The position numbers were made by a program, and so were the translations under genes. Positions 35,780-46,783 of a stretch of DNA of 64,000 nt are shown here, in pieces. This DNA comes from Stomorhina lunata (taxonomy: Eukaryota > Arthropoda > Insecta > Diptera > Rhiniidae). The DNA lies in assembly GCA_933228675.1 (NCBI GenBank), contig OW121740.1, forward strand, positions 33,947,792-34,011,791, read 5' to 3'. Within the stretch, counting starts at the first letter, position 1. Each line of letters opens with the position of its first letter. The notes under the pieces were generated by a model. The model was not told the origin of the DNA, did not search any database, and was given only the letters and a program-made list of their open reading frames with translations.

Positions 35780-36655
35780 ATATAAAACTTATTTTTGCAA
35801 AATTTAGTGGCAATAGCTGTCACAGTTTCTAATTAGCTTTTAACTGGTCCTTGCAAAATATTTTTTGGTTTCCGGGAGTGTTTTTTATATGAAAGCTATA
35901 GTCGAATATAGACCGATTCCTATAAAATTTGATATACTGACCAATAGTTGAATAAATTTTCTTTAATCTAAATATAGTCGTCATAGCTATTACAATTGTA
36001 CTCAATTTGTCAGCATTCATGTGTTTTCCGGGGCGGGGTTATATGGGAGCACTGACTGGCATTCACATAAGACTTCCTTTTGTAAAATTTTGTTGCTGTA
36101 GCCCTTTTAGTTAAGACGCTATCGCGCTTTTATATAACGGACAGACGGACATAAACCCCCTTTTCTTTTTGTATTTTTGTGTTTCCGTAAGTTTTTTTAT
36201 ATGGGAGCTATGGTCAAATGGTGACCGATTGTGACAAAATTTGGTACACTGGCTGGCATTCACATAAGACTTCCTGGCCAAGGCTATTACAGTTTATTAT
36301 TTATTGGAATTTAAGTGAATTTCAGGTGGAATTCAGGCGGTTTCTGTAAGTTTTTTTTTATGGGAGCTATGGTTAAATGTGAAACGATTTCGATGAAATT
36401 TTATATGCGGTCTAGTGCTTATGGAAAACTTCTAGAAACCAAATTTTGTCATTATAGCTGTAATAATTTGTCATTTATTTTCAAATATCTCCTTTCGTTT
36501 AGGCGTTATCGTGATTTCAACAGACAGACAGACATCGCTCAATCGTCTTAGAATTTCATAAGGATTCAGAATATATATCGTTTTTGATTTTTGAGCCAAT
36601 ATTAAGGAAATTACAAACGGAATGACAATCTCAATATACCCCCCATTCTTTTTGA
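35780..36655 (-). mobile_element. DINE-like repeat, minus strand (copy 6), 3' part replaced by array
   Basis: Minus-oriented blocks are in expected order: TTTGCAAAATTTAGTGGCAA, TAGCTTTTAACTGG, GGGAGTG-TTTTATATGAAAG, internal units with ACGGACAGACGGACATAAAC and TATGGGAGCTATGGTCAAAT, a short CAGACAGACAGAC tract at 36520, and the 5' terminus CAATCTCAATATACCCCCCA at about 36630-36650. The hairpin end is missing. Confidence 0.8.
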
Positions 36656-36925
36656 TTTTTATATGAAAAAAATTCTTGATCGAATTTTTATATCGAAAAA
36701 TTTTCTATAGAAAAATTTGTATATCGAAAAACTTTTATACCGAAAAATTTTTTATAGAAAAATATCTATATCGAATAATTTTTTATAGAGAAATTTTTAT
36801 ATCGAAAAAACGTCTGCAGAAAAATATTTAAGTCGAAAAATTTTCTAAAAAAAAATTTTTTTATAGAAAAATTTGTGTATCGAAAAATTTTTTATAAAAA
36901 AATTTTTATATTTAAAATTTTTTTT
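36656..36925. repeat. Degenerate palindromic array abutting the DINE 5' end
   Basis: Diverged ~30-bp units of the type TATCGAAAAATTTTCTATAG followed by AAAAATTTGTA. It resembles the arrays at 35.2 and 51.4 kb but is older and irregular. Confidence 0.7.
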
Positions 36926-36940
36926 ATTTATTTTATTATT

Positions 36941-37660
36941 AATTAATTAACAGCAATATCTCGTCTAAAAAATAACAAAGCTACGAGCGTTGATAGATTA
37001 ACAGCAGAGCTCTTTAAGGAAGGAGGTGATGTGCATGTTCAACTTTTACTCTTCCCAATACTATCGAAGTTGTTAAAAGCAATGTCAGAGTTTAAGCTTA
37101 TTAGGCTATGCAGGATGACATTAATTGATACAACCTCATCAGTAAAAATTGGTAATGACTTTTCAGTGCCCTTTTTAACTAAACGTGGTTTCAGGCAAAG
37201 CGACAGTTTATCATATGATCTCCTAAACATTTTGTTAGAAAAAAGCTTGCGAGATGCTGCAAATAATAGAACCGGCATAATATACAGCAGAAAACACATG
37301 ATACTAGCATTTGCCGATGATATTGATATTATGGGATGCACATTGCCGCTTTTTCCAGTTTAGAGAAGAAATCAAAGAAAATGGGTCCAGCCGTTAATGA
37401 ATCGAAAACAAAACTTATGGTTTCCACAAGCAAACAGTAGAATTGTTATAGAAGTGATTTTTGAAGACTCAAGCTTTGAGGATGAAAATATTCCAGAAAG
37501 AAAAGTGTTGGGAAATTATGTCGAGGGAACTCGTAGAAAAGCACGACCGAAACATCGATGTAAGAAAAAAAATAAAAGAAAATTTACTAAAGCTTGGCCT
37601 ATGAAATTGGAGAATATGTGCACAAGATCGAAGCGCATGGAATTCTAAGGGTTCTGACTA
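36941..37660 (+). pseudogene. Non-LTR retrotransposon reverse-transcriptase fragment, deleted
   Basis: An open frame to 37363 encodes LKNNKATSVDRLTAELFKEG, then MSEFKLIRLCRMTL, VPFLTKRGFRQ and the catalytic FADDIDIMG (variant of the YADD box). In intact LINE reverse transcriptases of this type well over 100 residues separate the AELFK and MSEF blocks; here they are about 18 residues apart, so the core palm with the first catalytic aspartate is deleted. After a frame change the sequence encodes GPAVNESKTKLMVSTSKQ and then an RKARPKHRCK segment, like the C-terminal part of such proteins with another deletion. It is a dead remnant. The clade is uncertain. Confidence 0.8.
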
Positions 37661-39022
37661 AAACAAGTTTTAGTATAGGACATTTAAGTAAGTAAGTATT
37701 GAAGGGCATCAAACAGTCGGGTTTGACCAATTGAAATTTAATATTGAATTCCTTTTCACTTTAATTATTCGCTTTCCTATCTCCAATAACCACAACTGAA
37801 TACTCCTTAAGATTTTTGCTGTTTCCTACTTTAAAACTCAACATAAATTGATTTATTTTTAGAATTATTTCGCTTCATTTATCATCAGTTTTCGTATTTC
37901 TGATCATGACTTAATAAATTTTTGTTTAATTTTTGGTTGGGAAAATATATGTTCCAACTCAGGCCATTAAAATTCTTCCATTCCATACAAGCAAACCAAA
38001 AATTCAAATTATTCTTCCCATTTCCAACTCCTACATAAAATTTGATTTTCTAGAGCTAAATTTGTATAAAGTTATATTAATCTTTAATTAGTCGTACTTT
38101 CATCACATTTTAACAAAAACTTCATTTTCTACTTTCATCTGGTATTTCCTTCCCTCTTTAATTTATAAGTATTTAAATGTAATTACTTAAAATGCTCTTC
38201 CTATTTTTTTCATTTTATAAAATATTTTTAGATTTTTCCCTTCTGTTACTACAACACAATATTTTCTTCTCTATTCTATTCTATAGGTACTACCTTCCAA
38301 ACATATTTTCTTGTGCACAAAACTTAAATGAGTCTCTTGTGATAATTATCAACTTGACGACAAAATTAGTTCAGACGTAAAAATAGATGAAAAGTAGATG
38401 AAGCATCAGAGCACGACAGCAAAAGAAATGGAATTGCACGATAAAAATAGAAAATCAAGAAAAATTTAATACTAACATAGAATTATATTACTCTGTTTGC
38501 TTGTTAGCGAAAGGGGATCCAGATCGAGGAATCCATTCATGGCAGCAGCATCGCACTAAATGTAAATGAATGTCAGGCAACGTTTTGTATCTGTTTCTGT
38601 GTTTTTGGTTTTTTTCTACCATTTTACTTTTAATATTTCATTTAGTTTTGCTTGTTTTGGGTTCCTTCTGCTTTTACTAAGTTAATTGTTTGGGAAATTC
38701 ATTGCATTTACAAATGAAGAGATTTTTGCGTTTTTTCATCGTTTCTTTGTTCCCCTTCATCTCTATTGCCATTTAAGTGGATGTGTTTTGTGTGAGTTCC
38801 CCCAATTTTTGATGACTCTAAGTTATTTCGTGTTTACTTTTGTGTTGGTTTGTGCGTGTATAAGCAGTTTGTAAGTGTTGATGTTTGCTAAAGGGAGATT
38901 CTTTAAGGATTGAAACTTTGATGCCTTTAAACTGCAATTTATAAGAAGATACAATAATCACAAAATCAAATTTTTACAAACATGTAATAGGAAATCGATT
39001 AAATTTGAAAAAAAAAATAAAA
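37661..39022. other. Unique-looking AT-rich sequence
   Basis: No gene was recognised. Frames at 38192-38380 and 38686-38874 are Phe/Leu-rich translations of T-rich DNA without conserved motifs. Some GC-richer sequence near 38500-38560 has no match I recognise. Confidence 0.4.
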
Positions 39023-39744
39023 CAAGTAAGAGTGTTATATTCGGCTGTGCCGAATCTTGTATACCCAACATCAAGTTGTACGAGAGTGCAGCTAATTCAA
39101 AATGTTGACCAAATGTGTTATTGTTGGTAATATATTTGGACTAAATTTGGTTGCAATGGTATAGTAACTATAGTTCAACATTTAAAAGTATCTAAGTGGT
39201 TTCCCAAGTATTTACCTTGGACAAAATTCTGTTCCATAACCGAATATAGTTTTACATTATTAAGCTGTTTCGTTGTGCCATAAACATGTTGATAGCAACA
39301 CGGCAGGTTCATATATTTTGTTAGGAGTTCCTAATGCATCTACCGTGTATAAAGTCTGGACCTAACATTGATTAATAGCTATCTAATTTCGTAGATGCAA
39401 TCTTAACTTTTATGTTTACAACCAAAAAAATTTTGTTATATATACCGGGTATGTCATACAGTTTATAAGGGAATTTTTATAGATTAAACAACTTTTGTGT
39501 GTTTATATCAACAAATTAAAGCCCTTGCATCCCATTTCATAAAAAAGAAAGTCGTTTGATGCATCGGAATACTTTTACTAATATTCCTCTCGGAATACTT
39601 TGACTAGCTGACGTCAGACATTCAAATTTCGTCCATGCAATTGACTTATGTTAAACTAATTGACATCCCTTGCATTGTGTATCGACGGGTATTTAATGAT
39701 TTTTTGCTATAAGCCGTTTTATAAGATTAGATAATGACAATAGA

Positions 39745-40710
39745 CGGGAATATCGCAAGGAATGTGATAAATCTACAGCTGTATTCCAGGTGCTAAACAG
39801 AAACCTACAAAACAACTATATAGCAGGAGCTAACATCACTATTGATGAACACCGTCCCCACCGTGGTAGAACTTTATTCACGCAATATATTCCTTCGAAG
39901 CTGACAAAATATGGAATAAAGGTCTGGTGGGCTTGTGATTCTCTGACATCTTATCCACTAGGGGACAGATAAATACTGAGTTGGTGCCTTCTGAAGAAAG
40001 GGAAAAAGCAGAGTGAACGAGTCGCTAAAGGTGGAAGAAACATCGTGTGAGACAATTCTTTGAATTCAAATTTTACACTTGTCTTTCTTGGGTACCATTA
40101 ACAAAAGGCAAACACTTGTTCGGGCTAAATTTTATTATCCAAAAGAAAGAGAAGTAGAATCTTTAGTCTTTGGATTTAGCAATAACATTAATATGTGATT
40201 ATATATTTCCAAAAAAAAAAAAACAAATCCGTTAAATTTTTATCCACATCTTATTACAACATTGAAGTTGAAGGTGCAAACCGAAAGCCAGTTATGATGC
40301 TAGATTACAAAAATTGTAAAGATGGTCTGAAATTATCTACAAACAGTTAAAGAATTTTACTTCAAAAACCTAGTGAACACTTAGCTATGATGGAAATTAA
40401 GATCCGTCCATAAGATCCTCAAATAATGAGGCATTTTTCATCACTCTGTATAGTTGAGTGTATTTTAGGCTAAACAGTAAAATCAAATCATGATTCAGTA
40501 TGTGTTCCAGTAGAAGATGATAACACCGGAAAAAAGAAGCTCAAACGAAATTGCTATATGTATAATAAAAGGAGATCTACAAAAAATGCTTCAAAAGGCT
40601 GTCAAAGATCAGTATGGGCGGAACACTCGCAGAATGTAAGCATTTGCCATACATGCTCAAAAAAAATTAGAAAAAAACTACTAGACATTTTCGTAGGTAT
40701 CTCTATTCTT
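39745..40710 (+). pseudogene. piggyBac-type transposase remnant
   Basis: The best open part (39790-39972) encodes ITIDEHRPHRGRTLFTQYIP, SKLTKYGIKVWWACDS and SYPLG, the segment around the second catalytic aspartate region of piggyBac transposases. Downstream, in shifting frames and with stops, come ERVAKGGRNIV, TLVFLGTINK, EVEGANRKPVMMLDY and a Cys/His-rich tail with CYMYNKRRS and AEHSQNVSICHTC, the C-terminal zinc-binding domain of the family. The N-terminal third is missing or unrecognisable. Several frameshifts and stops mean it is inactive. Confidence 0.85.
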
Positions 40711-40734
40711 TTTATAAAGAGATGTTATTTTTAT

Positions 40735-40737
<3 letters not shown>

Positions 40738-40771
<34 letters not shown>
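40738..40771. repeat. (TA)n microsatellite
   Basis: About 17 TA dinucleotides in the 3' part of the piggyBac-like element. Confidence 0.9.
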
Positions 40772-40774
<3 letters not shown>

Positions 40775-40925
40775 GACATATGATGTGAGCATTTTGTACA
40801 TATTTTTTCATTTTCACTCCAAAAATTGTTTGATTTCTTTCGTACATACCCGGGTATATCGGTTATATGCGGTAATTCTTAAAAACTGCTCGTAGATTTT
40901 TTCCAAAAAAACAAAATAAATAAAT

Positions 40926-41052
40926 AACACTGTGATACACGGGAAAAATGCAGGGGTACTACTTTCGTACTCTATGGACTCCCCCAAAACAGAATTGGTA
41001 TGTGAGAACCCCTGCATTTTTTTTTTTCTTTACATTTGGATCACAGTGTAAT
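40926..41052. repeat. Small foldback near the piggyBac right end
   Basis: ACACTGTGAT and AAAATGCAGGGGT on the left are mirrored by ACCCCTGCATTTT and ATCACAGTGTAA on the right, about 125 bp in total. It may be a nested MITE or a subterminal inverted repeat of the piggyBac-like element. Confidence 0.55.
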
Positions 41053-42312
41053 TTATTTAAACATTAAAAAACAATATTTTGGGAGCATATTTAAAATTTC
41101 AAGTCGATAGCTCATACGGTGACCAAAATATATCAAATTGACATAAGGGTTAATATACTGTATGTACCTCCAAATCTTTTTGATTGTAGATATAAAAAGG
41201 GGATGTTATATATACAAGAACTATAGCCAAATGTTGACCGATTGTTACAAAATTTAACATACTGGCTGGTATTAAAGTTTATTTGTGCAAAATTTAGTGG
41301 CCATAGCTGACGTAGTTTATAATTTAATAGCTTTTAACTGGCATTTGAGGCATTTTAGTGGTTACCGGGAGCGGTTTTTATATGAAAGCTATGGTCAAAA
41401 ATGGACCGATTCCTATAAAATTTAACATACTGACTTAAAGTTGCATAAAACTTTTCTGTTTTAAATTTAGTAGTCATAGATTTAACAATTTTTTTTTTCA
41501 ATTTATCAGCATAAATGTGATTTCCGGGGCAGGGTTATATGGGAGCTCTAACTAAATGTGAACCGATTTTACCCATTTTTAGCACATCATATCGGAAATA
41601 GTTTTGCTAAATTTTGTCTCTAAAGCTCTTGTAGTTAAGGAGTTATCGCGCTTTTCTCCGACGGAAAGACGGACATAAACCGTCTTTTCTTTTTGTATTT
41701 TTGTGTTTCCGTAAGTTTTTGATATGGGAGCTATGGTCAAATAGTAACCGATTGTAACAAAATTTTGCACACTGTCTGGCATTTACATAAGACTTCCTAC
41801 TGTAAAATTTTGTTGCTATAGCCCTTTTAGTTAAGGCGCTATCGAGCTTTTATCTGACGGACAGACGGACATAAACCCCCTTTTTCTTTTTGTATTTTTG
41901 TGTTTCCGTAAGTTTTTATATGGGAGCTACGTTTGATTGCGACAAAATTTTGCACACTCGTTGGCATTGACATAAGACCTCCTCGTGCTAAATTTAGTGG
42001 TTATAGTTTTAGATTTATTGGCATTTAAGTGAATTTTGGGTAAAATTTTGGCTGTTTCCGTAAGTTTTTTGTATGGGAGCTATGACTAAATGTGAACCGA
42101 TTTTGATGAAATTTTATGTGGTGCTATATACCAAATTTTATCATAGCTACTATAGTTTGTTATTTATTAGCAAATAAGCGAGTAGCGTAGGCGAGGTTAT
42201 ACGGGAGATATGGTCAAATGTTAACCGATTTTGCCCAATTTCAATACCAAAATTTTTTTATAGATGAAGAATGCTTCTTTCGTTTAGGCGTTATCGTGAT
42301 TTCAACAGACAT

Positions 42313-42346
<34 letters not shown>

Positions 42347-42552
42347 TCAATCGTCTTAGAATTTCATAGAGATTCAGAATATATATCGTTTTTGATTTTT
42401 GAGCCAATATTAAGGAAATTACAAACGGAATGACAATCTCAATATACCCCCCATTCTTTTTGATGGTGTGTATGAAAAGTGTTGCCTACTTTTAGGAGTT
42501 TTCGAAAAAGACTACTGCCATTAAGTTTATTATGAAATGAACTTTAAGTTTA

Positions 42553-42787
42553 CCGGTATGTGCTGAAAATCGAGCGTTTTAAAATCGTTCGATTTCTGAT
42601 ATATTTTTGAGATAATAATCGGTTATTTTCCTAAAACAAATGAAAATTTGAGCTTTAATCCTTTTGAATGATATTTTATCTTGGTTTTAATTTGGTTTAA
42701 TTTTTTTTGTGGAAATAGGGGAAATTATCTTAAAAATATATCAGAAATCGAACGATTTGAAAACGCTCGATTTCCAGCACATACCGG
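42553..42787. mobile_element. 235-bp MITE with ~57-bp TIRs and TTA duplication
   Basis: The left arm starts CCGGTATGTGCTGAAAATCG and the right arm ends CGATTTCCAGCACATACCGG. Complementarity continues through CGTTTT-AAATCGTTCGATTTC and on to ATATATTTTT, with about three mismatches. Both sides are flanked by TTA (42550-42552 and 42788-42790). A 3-bp TWA duplication is the habit of PIF/Harbinger elements, so this is inferred to be a Harbinger-type MITE. There is no coding capacity. Confidence 0.75.
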
Positions 42788-42790
42788 TTA

Positions 42791-43560
42791 GTCAAATAAA
42801 GTGCAAATTCTGTGCATACACATTGCAACCTGTGTACACAACATGTTTGTCATTCACGTTACATGTTTAGACACAACATTAGTTCTATTTTTATGCCATA
42901 GATAAAAAGTAAATCTGAGAAGATTGGTGTACTTAAATTAGTAAACCAGTCGATTCTGTATTTCTGAGTGTATTAAGTTAGGCCTGTTATGAGGCCTTGA
43001 TTCCGCCATTATTTTCCCTTCCGTGCTTGTATTTCCTAATATGCATGAGTATTTTGTATACGTTAATCATATTGTTTGTTGTTTCCGTTTTGCGCGTGGA
43101 TTTTTTTTTTTTTAAATAAACTCTAAGGATGCTTAATAGTTAATTAGTAAGCACTTAAATTGAGATTAATTATATTTTTTTTTTCTTTCGTTTTTGTAAC
43201 TTTTGTTTTATTTGCCCTTGTTTGGTTATTGTGCAATAAGGTTTCAGAGCTAAAGCCAAAAGAAAGGTTAATCGGATACTTGCGATTAAAAGATTTTAAG
43301 CAAATCTGAGGTGGGCTAAGAATTTAGGTATCCGTCAGTATAATGAACATCAATAGAGGTAAGGGGCTAGTTATTATTTTTCAGGTCAAGAGCAAAACTA
43401 TAAAGATCAAAATGAATTAAAATGATTAAGCGTATTGGAAAACCCTACAAGTGACAAGCAGGACAAGGTACCATAGTTCGATGTAACCTAACTATTTTTC
43501 TATCAAAATAATAATTATGATTAGAAAAATCTGTATAAATTCAAGTATTTCCTTGAAAAT
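42791..43560. other. AT-rich intergenic sequence
   Basis: No gene or repeat structure supported. Confidence 0.45.
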
Positions 43561-43865
43561 TTCCTATTTACAGAAAACTTAAAAAAATAACCGAACAATT
43601 TTGTAACCGAAAAATTTTCTACAAAAAAATTTGTATAAAAAAAATTTATCAACGAAAAATTTTCTACAGAAACATTTTTATAAAAATGTTTATGTCGAAA
43701 ATTTTTTGGTATAAGAATGTTACTATAGAAATTTCTTCGTTTTAAAAACGTTTCTATATAAAATTTTTCATTATAAAAATTTGTCTATACAAAATTATTC
43801 GTTATGAAAATTTTTCTATAGAAAATTTTTGGATAAAAACATTTTTCAATGAAAAATTTATTTTA
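43561..43865. repeat. Degenerate palindromic array
   Basis: Diverged blocks of AAAATTTTCTACAGAAAAAT and ATGAAAATTTTTCTATAG type with irregular 28-34-bp spacing. It is probably an old member of the same group of arrays as 35.2 and 51.4 kb. Confidence 0.6.
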
Positions 43866-44084
43866 AACATCTTACCACCACTCCCCCCCTTCATCACAGC
43901 ATTCTGCATATAGTAGCCAACGGCTGCAGTAAGAATGTGGGAAGTGAAGGAAGATGAAAACTGAAAATTGTTTGTGCTTTGTTCAGTCGATGATCTACGC
44001 ATTTACTTATGGTTTATGAACATAATTCTGAAAGGTTTTGGTGTTAAAATAAGTAATAATAATAAAATAATGCGAGCTGTTCGA

Positions 44085-44195
44085 TCTGTCTAAAGAGGCG
44101 GCCTAACCAACGATCGAAACACGTCGAGGCATTTTGGTTTCTCCGCAAACAATTTGTGGCTTTTTATCAATAAATTGGTCTGTTACATTAATAAA
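44085..44195 (+). repeat. Dispersed motif, second copy of 7120-7200
   Basis: TCTAAAGAGGCGGCCTAACC, ATCGAAACACGTCGAGG and the following TTTGTGGCTTTTTATCAATA match the minus strand at 7080-7200. Motifs of the form CTGAAGA-CATCGAAACGTCG occur near the 3' ends of some invertebrate retroelements; that is recollection, not a search result. Confidence 0.4.
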
Positions 44196-44239
44196 AAAAT
44201 GCAACAGATTTGAATAATATTTACATCCCTACAATTTTG

Positions 44240-44720
44240 TTATTTTTTCAAAAAATTTCTTATTTTCATAGGAACTTTTTTAAAATTTCTAATTTTATAG
44301 GAAATTTTAAAAAAATTTCTTATTTTTATAAAAAAAAATTTAAAAAAATTCTTATTTTTACAGGGAATTTTTAAAAAAATTCTTATTTTTATAAAAAAAA
44401 AATCAAAAATTTCTTATCTGATAGAATTTTTTTTTTAATTTAAAAGAAAATTTTTCCTTAATTTTTATAGAAAAATTTTAAAAAATTTCTTGTTTTTGTA
44501 GAAAATTTTTAATTTTTTTTTTTTCAATTTTTTAGGAAATTTTTAATTTTTTTTATTTTTATATGAAATTTTTAAAAAATTTCTGGTTTTTGTAGGAAAT
44601 TTTTAATTTTCTTTTATTTTTATAGTAAATTTTTAAATTTTTTTCAATTTTATAGGGAATTTTTAATTTTTTTTTTTATAGGAAATTTTTAAAAAAATTT
44701 TTTATTATTATAGGATTTTT
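44240..44720. repeat. Decayed relative of the 31-bp satellite
   Basis: Variants of TTTCTTATTTTTATAGGAAA followed by TTTTTAAAAAA recur every 30-35 bp with many substitutions and indels. The unit layout is the same as in the 17.2-22.0-kb satellite. Confidence 0.7.
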
Positions 44721-45087
44721 AAAAACTTTCTATTCTTAAAAAATTTTACTTTTACCCTTATTTCACTTATTTTATATTCTTTTGACAATTTTTTTCCTTT
44801 TATTTCTATATTATTCATTTTTATAGTCAATTAAAATATATACACACAAACACTGAAAAATGTTAGTATTTCAACATAGAACACAAGTTATTCGAAATAC
44901 TCATAAATACTTATAGTTATCTAAGAATTTTGGAACAAAAAACAGTTGTATACAGATAAATGTATCTTTCTCAACTTATAAGCAAAAGCATCAGTTACTG
45001 ACTTTGTGGGTAGAGTGGATGAGCAAAAACAAAAGCAGACAATATCGGTTACACTCATTCTCTCATTTATACTACAAGTATTGAGTA

Positions 45088-46027
45088 GGGTAGGAGGGGG
45101 ACCATTTGCCATAGGGGCGCATTTGCCACCACTAGTTTTCTTGAAAACTAACTTATATTTTTTGATGCTGTAATCGATTTTATATTCGTTTATCGTTGAT
45201 ATTCTATATCTCAAATTTTGACTGCTGTAGCTTTCATATTTAAAACATCAAGCGTGATTTATTGTTTCAGCAGATCCTGAAAAAATATTTTGCTACAAGT
45301 ATTTTTGTAATATTTTCCTTAGGTTTTTGTTATCCTAAGAAATTATTCATTAGTTTAATAAACAATATAGTATTGAGAACAAATATTTTTAGTTTTTATC
45401 AATAAATCTATTTCTTATGTGAAAAATAGTTCCTTACATCTAAGGACTCTACCTGGGGCACATTTGCCATATCTATATAACAAAGCAACTCGTCGACATT
45501 TTTTTGAGTCCGACATTTGTAATATCCCTAAAAAGGATATCGTATTTTGGTTGCAAGGCCTAATCCATCTTCCATCACAACATTTTTTTTTTATTTTTAT
45601 TTTGATATGTCACAGTACAATGTTAACAGAGACCCAATAGTTTAAATTTTGATCTCTGAAATTATTACTGTTTTGTTTAATTTATCCACGTGAAATGAAC
45701 TTGAATTAATTTTTTGGTTTGTTTGTTTTGTATATTAAAGCTTTATAGATGTAAAAATTTACTTTATTACTACAATTTTTTTACTTCTTTTTTGTACCCA
45801 ACTTATTGGCAAATGTGCCCTATGGATGGGGCACATTGGCCACTTTTAGTTAACTTGCTATTTTTCAAATTTGATACATAAAGAAAAGCCGTAGGCAATC
45901 TGAACCAACACAGTTTAAAGCTAACATATATAGGTACCTATGAAGAACAAAAAAGTTGTGATAACTCTCACTGTAAGAAACCTGGAGCACTTTAAAAAAA
46001 AAGTGGCAAATGCTCCCCCTTCTACCC
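45088..46027. mobile_element. 940-bp non-autonomous transposon with GGGTAG terminal repeats
   Basis: The left end is GGGTAGGAGGGGGACCATTT then GCC; the complement of the right end is GGGTAGAAGGGGGAGCATTT then GCC. That is 21 of 23 matching, and TA flanks both sides (45086-45087, 46028-46029). Related phrases recur inside: GGGGCGCATTTGCCACC, CCTGGGGCACATTTGCC and GGCAAATGTGCCC/GGGGCACATTGGCC, so the terminal motif is reused as subterminal repeats. No transposase domain was found. The 73- and 97-codon frames overlap the repeats and are not supported. The TA duplication suggests a Tc1/mariner-like origin, but the superfamily is open. Confidence 0.65.
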
Positions 46028-46384
46028 TACTACTATGGTGTATTCGTTTTTGATGAACAATATTGTATACTCTTGCAGACCTTTAATTTTTTGATATACA
46101 AATTTTCTTGAAGATAATTTTTAGATATACATTTTTTTTACAGAGAATATTTGGACATCAAATTTTTTCTATAGAAAGTTTTAAGATATAAAAATTTTTG
46201 AAAGAAATTAATTTTAGTCGAACCAGAATGTTGATGGTCACGTGTTCGAGTCGGGCTTAGGTTCATGTTATAAACTATTTTTTTAATTTATGATTTTTAA
46301 ATTAGATGAATAAATTTTAGGAATATTGAAAAAACTATATGGCACTTAGCAGCGTGGAATGCTGCATTTTCTATCCTGCTACGA

Positions 46385-46566
46385 ACTTCATCAGCACACT
46401 GTGTCACCAACTGTTAGATGCCACTAGTTAAGATCATCTATTTAACTGAATTCTTAAGCGAAATGGAAAACGAGAATTATGTTAACACTCATTTCTATTT
46501 CACCTATGACCATATGATCGATTCAGCATCTAACAGTTGGTGACATCGTGTGCTGATGAAGTCCCT
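46385..46566. repeat. Foldback with ~34-bp arms
   Basis: CTTCATCAGCACACTGTGTC and ACCAACTGTTAGATG on the left are matched by CATCTAACAGTTGGT and GACATCGTGTGCTGATGAAG on the right. Only about one or two bases differ over 34. The right arm is followed by TCCCTAGCGGGACATACACC. Confidence 0.7.
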
Positions 46567-46783
46567 AGCGGGACATACACCAAAATAAGCACCCCTTTTT
46601 TAATTGATTTTTATAGTTAAATGTTTTATTTCATCTTTGACTTTATTAAGCAAAATATGTTTGATCGGTCAGTCCATTGGACAATGATAATTTAAGTGGC
46701 GTTAAAAATTAGTTTGTAGATAGGTTGCGAGTTCTTCTGCTTTACTTTTATTAGATTTATATCAAACTCAAACATTTTTTTTT

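Larger units (their letters stand above)
39407..41149 (+). mobile_element. piggyBac-like transposon with TTAA target duplication
   Basis: The host repeat reads GCAATC-TTAA before the element and TTAA-TATACTG after it, where uninterrupted copies have a single GCAATCTTAATATACTG, so the TTAA duplication is exact. Ends are CTTTTATGT (left) and, complemented from the right, CCCTTATGT, consistent with short piggyBac terminal repeats. The interior holds a decayed piggyBac transposase (39745-40710), a (TA)n tract and a small foldback near the right end. The element is reduced from a typical 2.4-kb size. Confidence 0.85.
39023..42465 (-). mobile_element. DINE-like repeat, minus strand (copy 7), interrupted by a piggyBac-like element
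   Basis: Reads from its 3' end (AACAAGTAAGAGTGTTATAT, TCGGCTGTGCCGAATCTTGT) to its 5' end (CAATATACCCCCCATTCTTT, TTGATGGTGTGTAT). It has all sections: CTATACCATTGC region, ATTGTAGATATAAAAAGGGG, internal ~190-bp units at 41540, 41730 and 41930, and a GACA tract at 42310-42345. It is split at a TTAA by the element at 39407-41149. Without the insertion it is about 1.7 kb, one of the two most complete copies. Confidence 0.85.
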
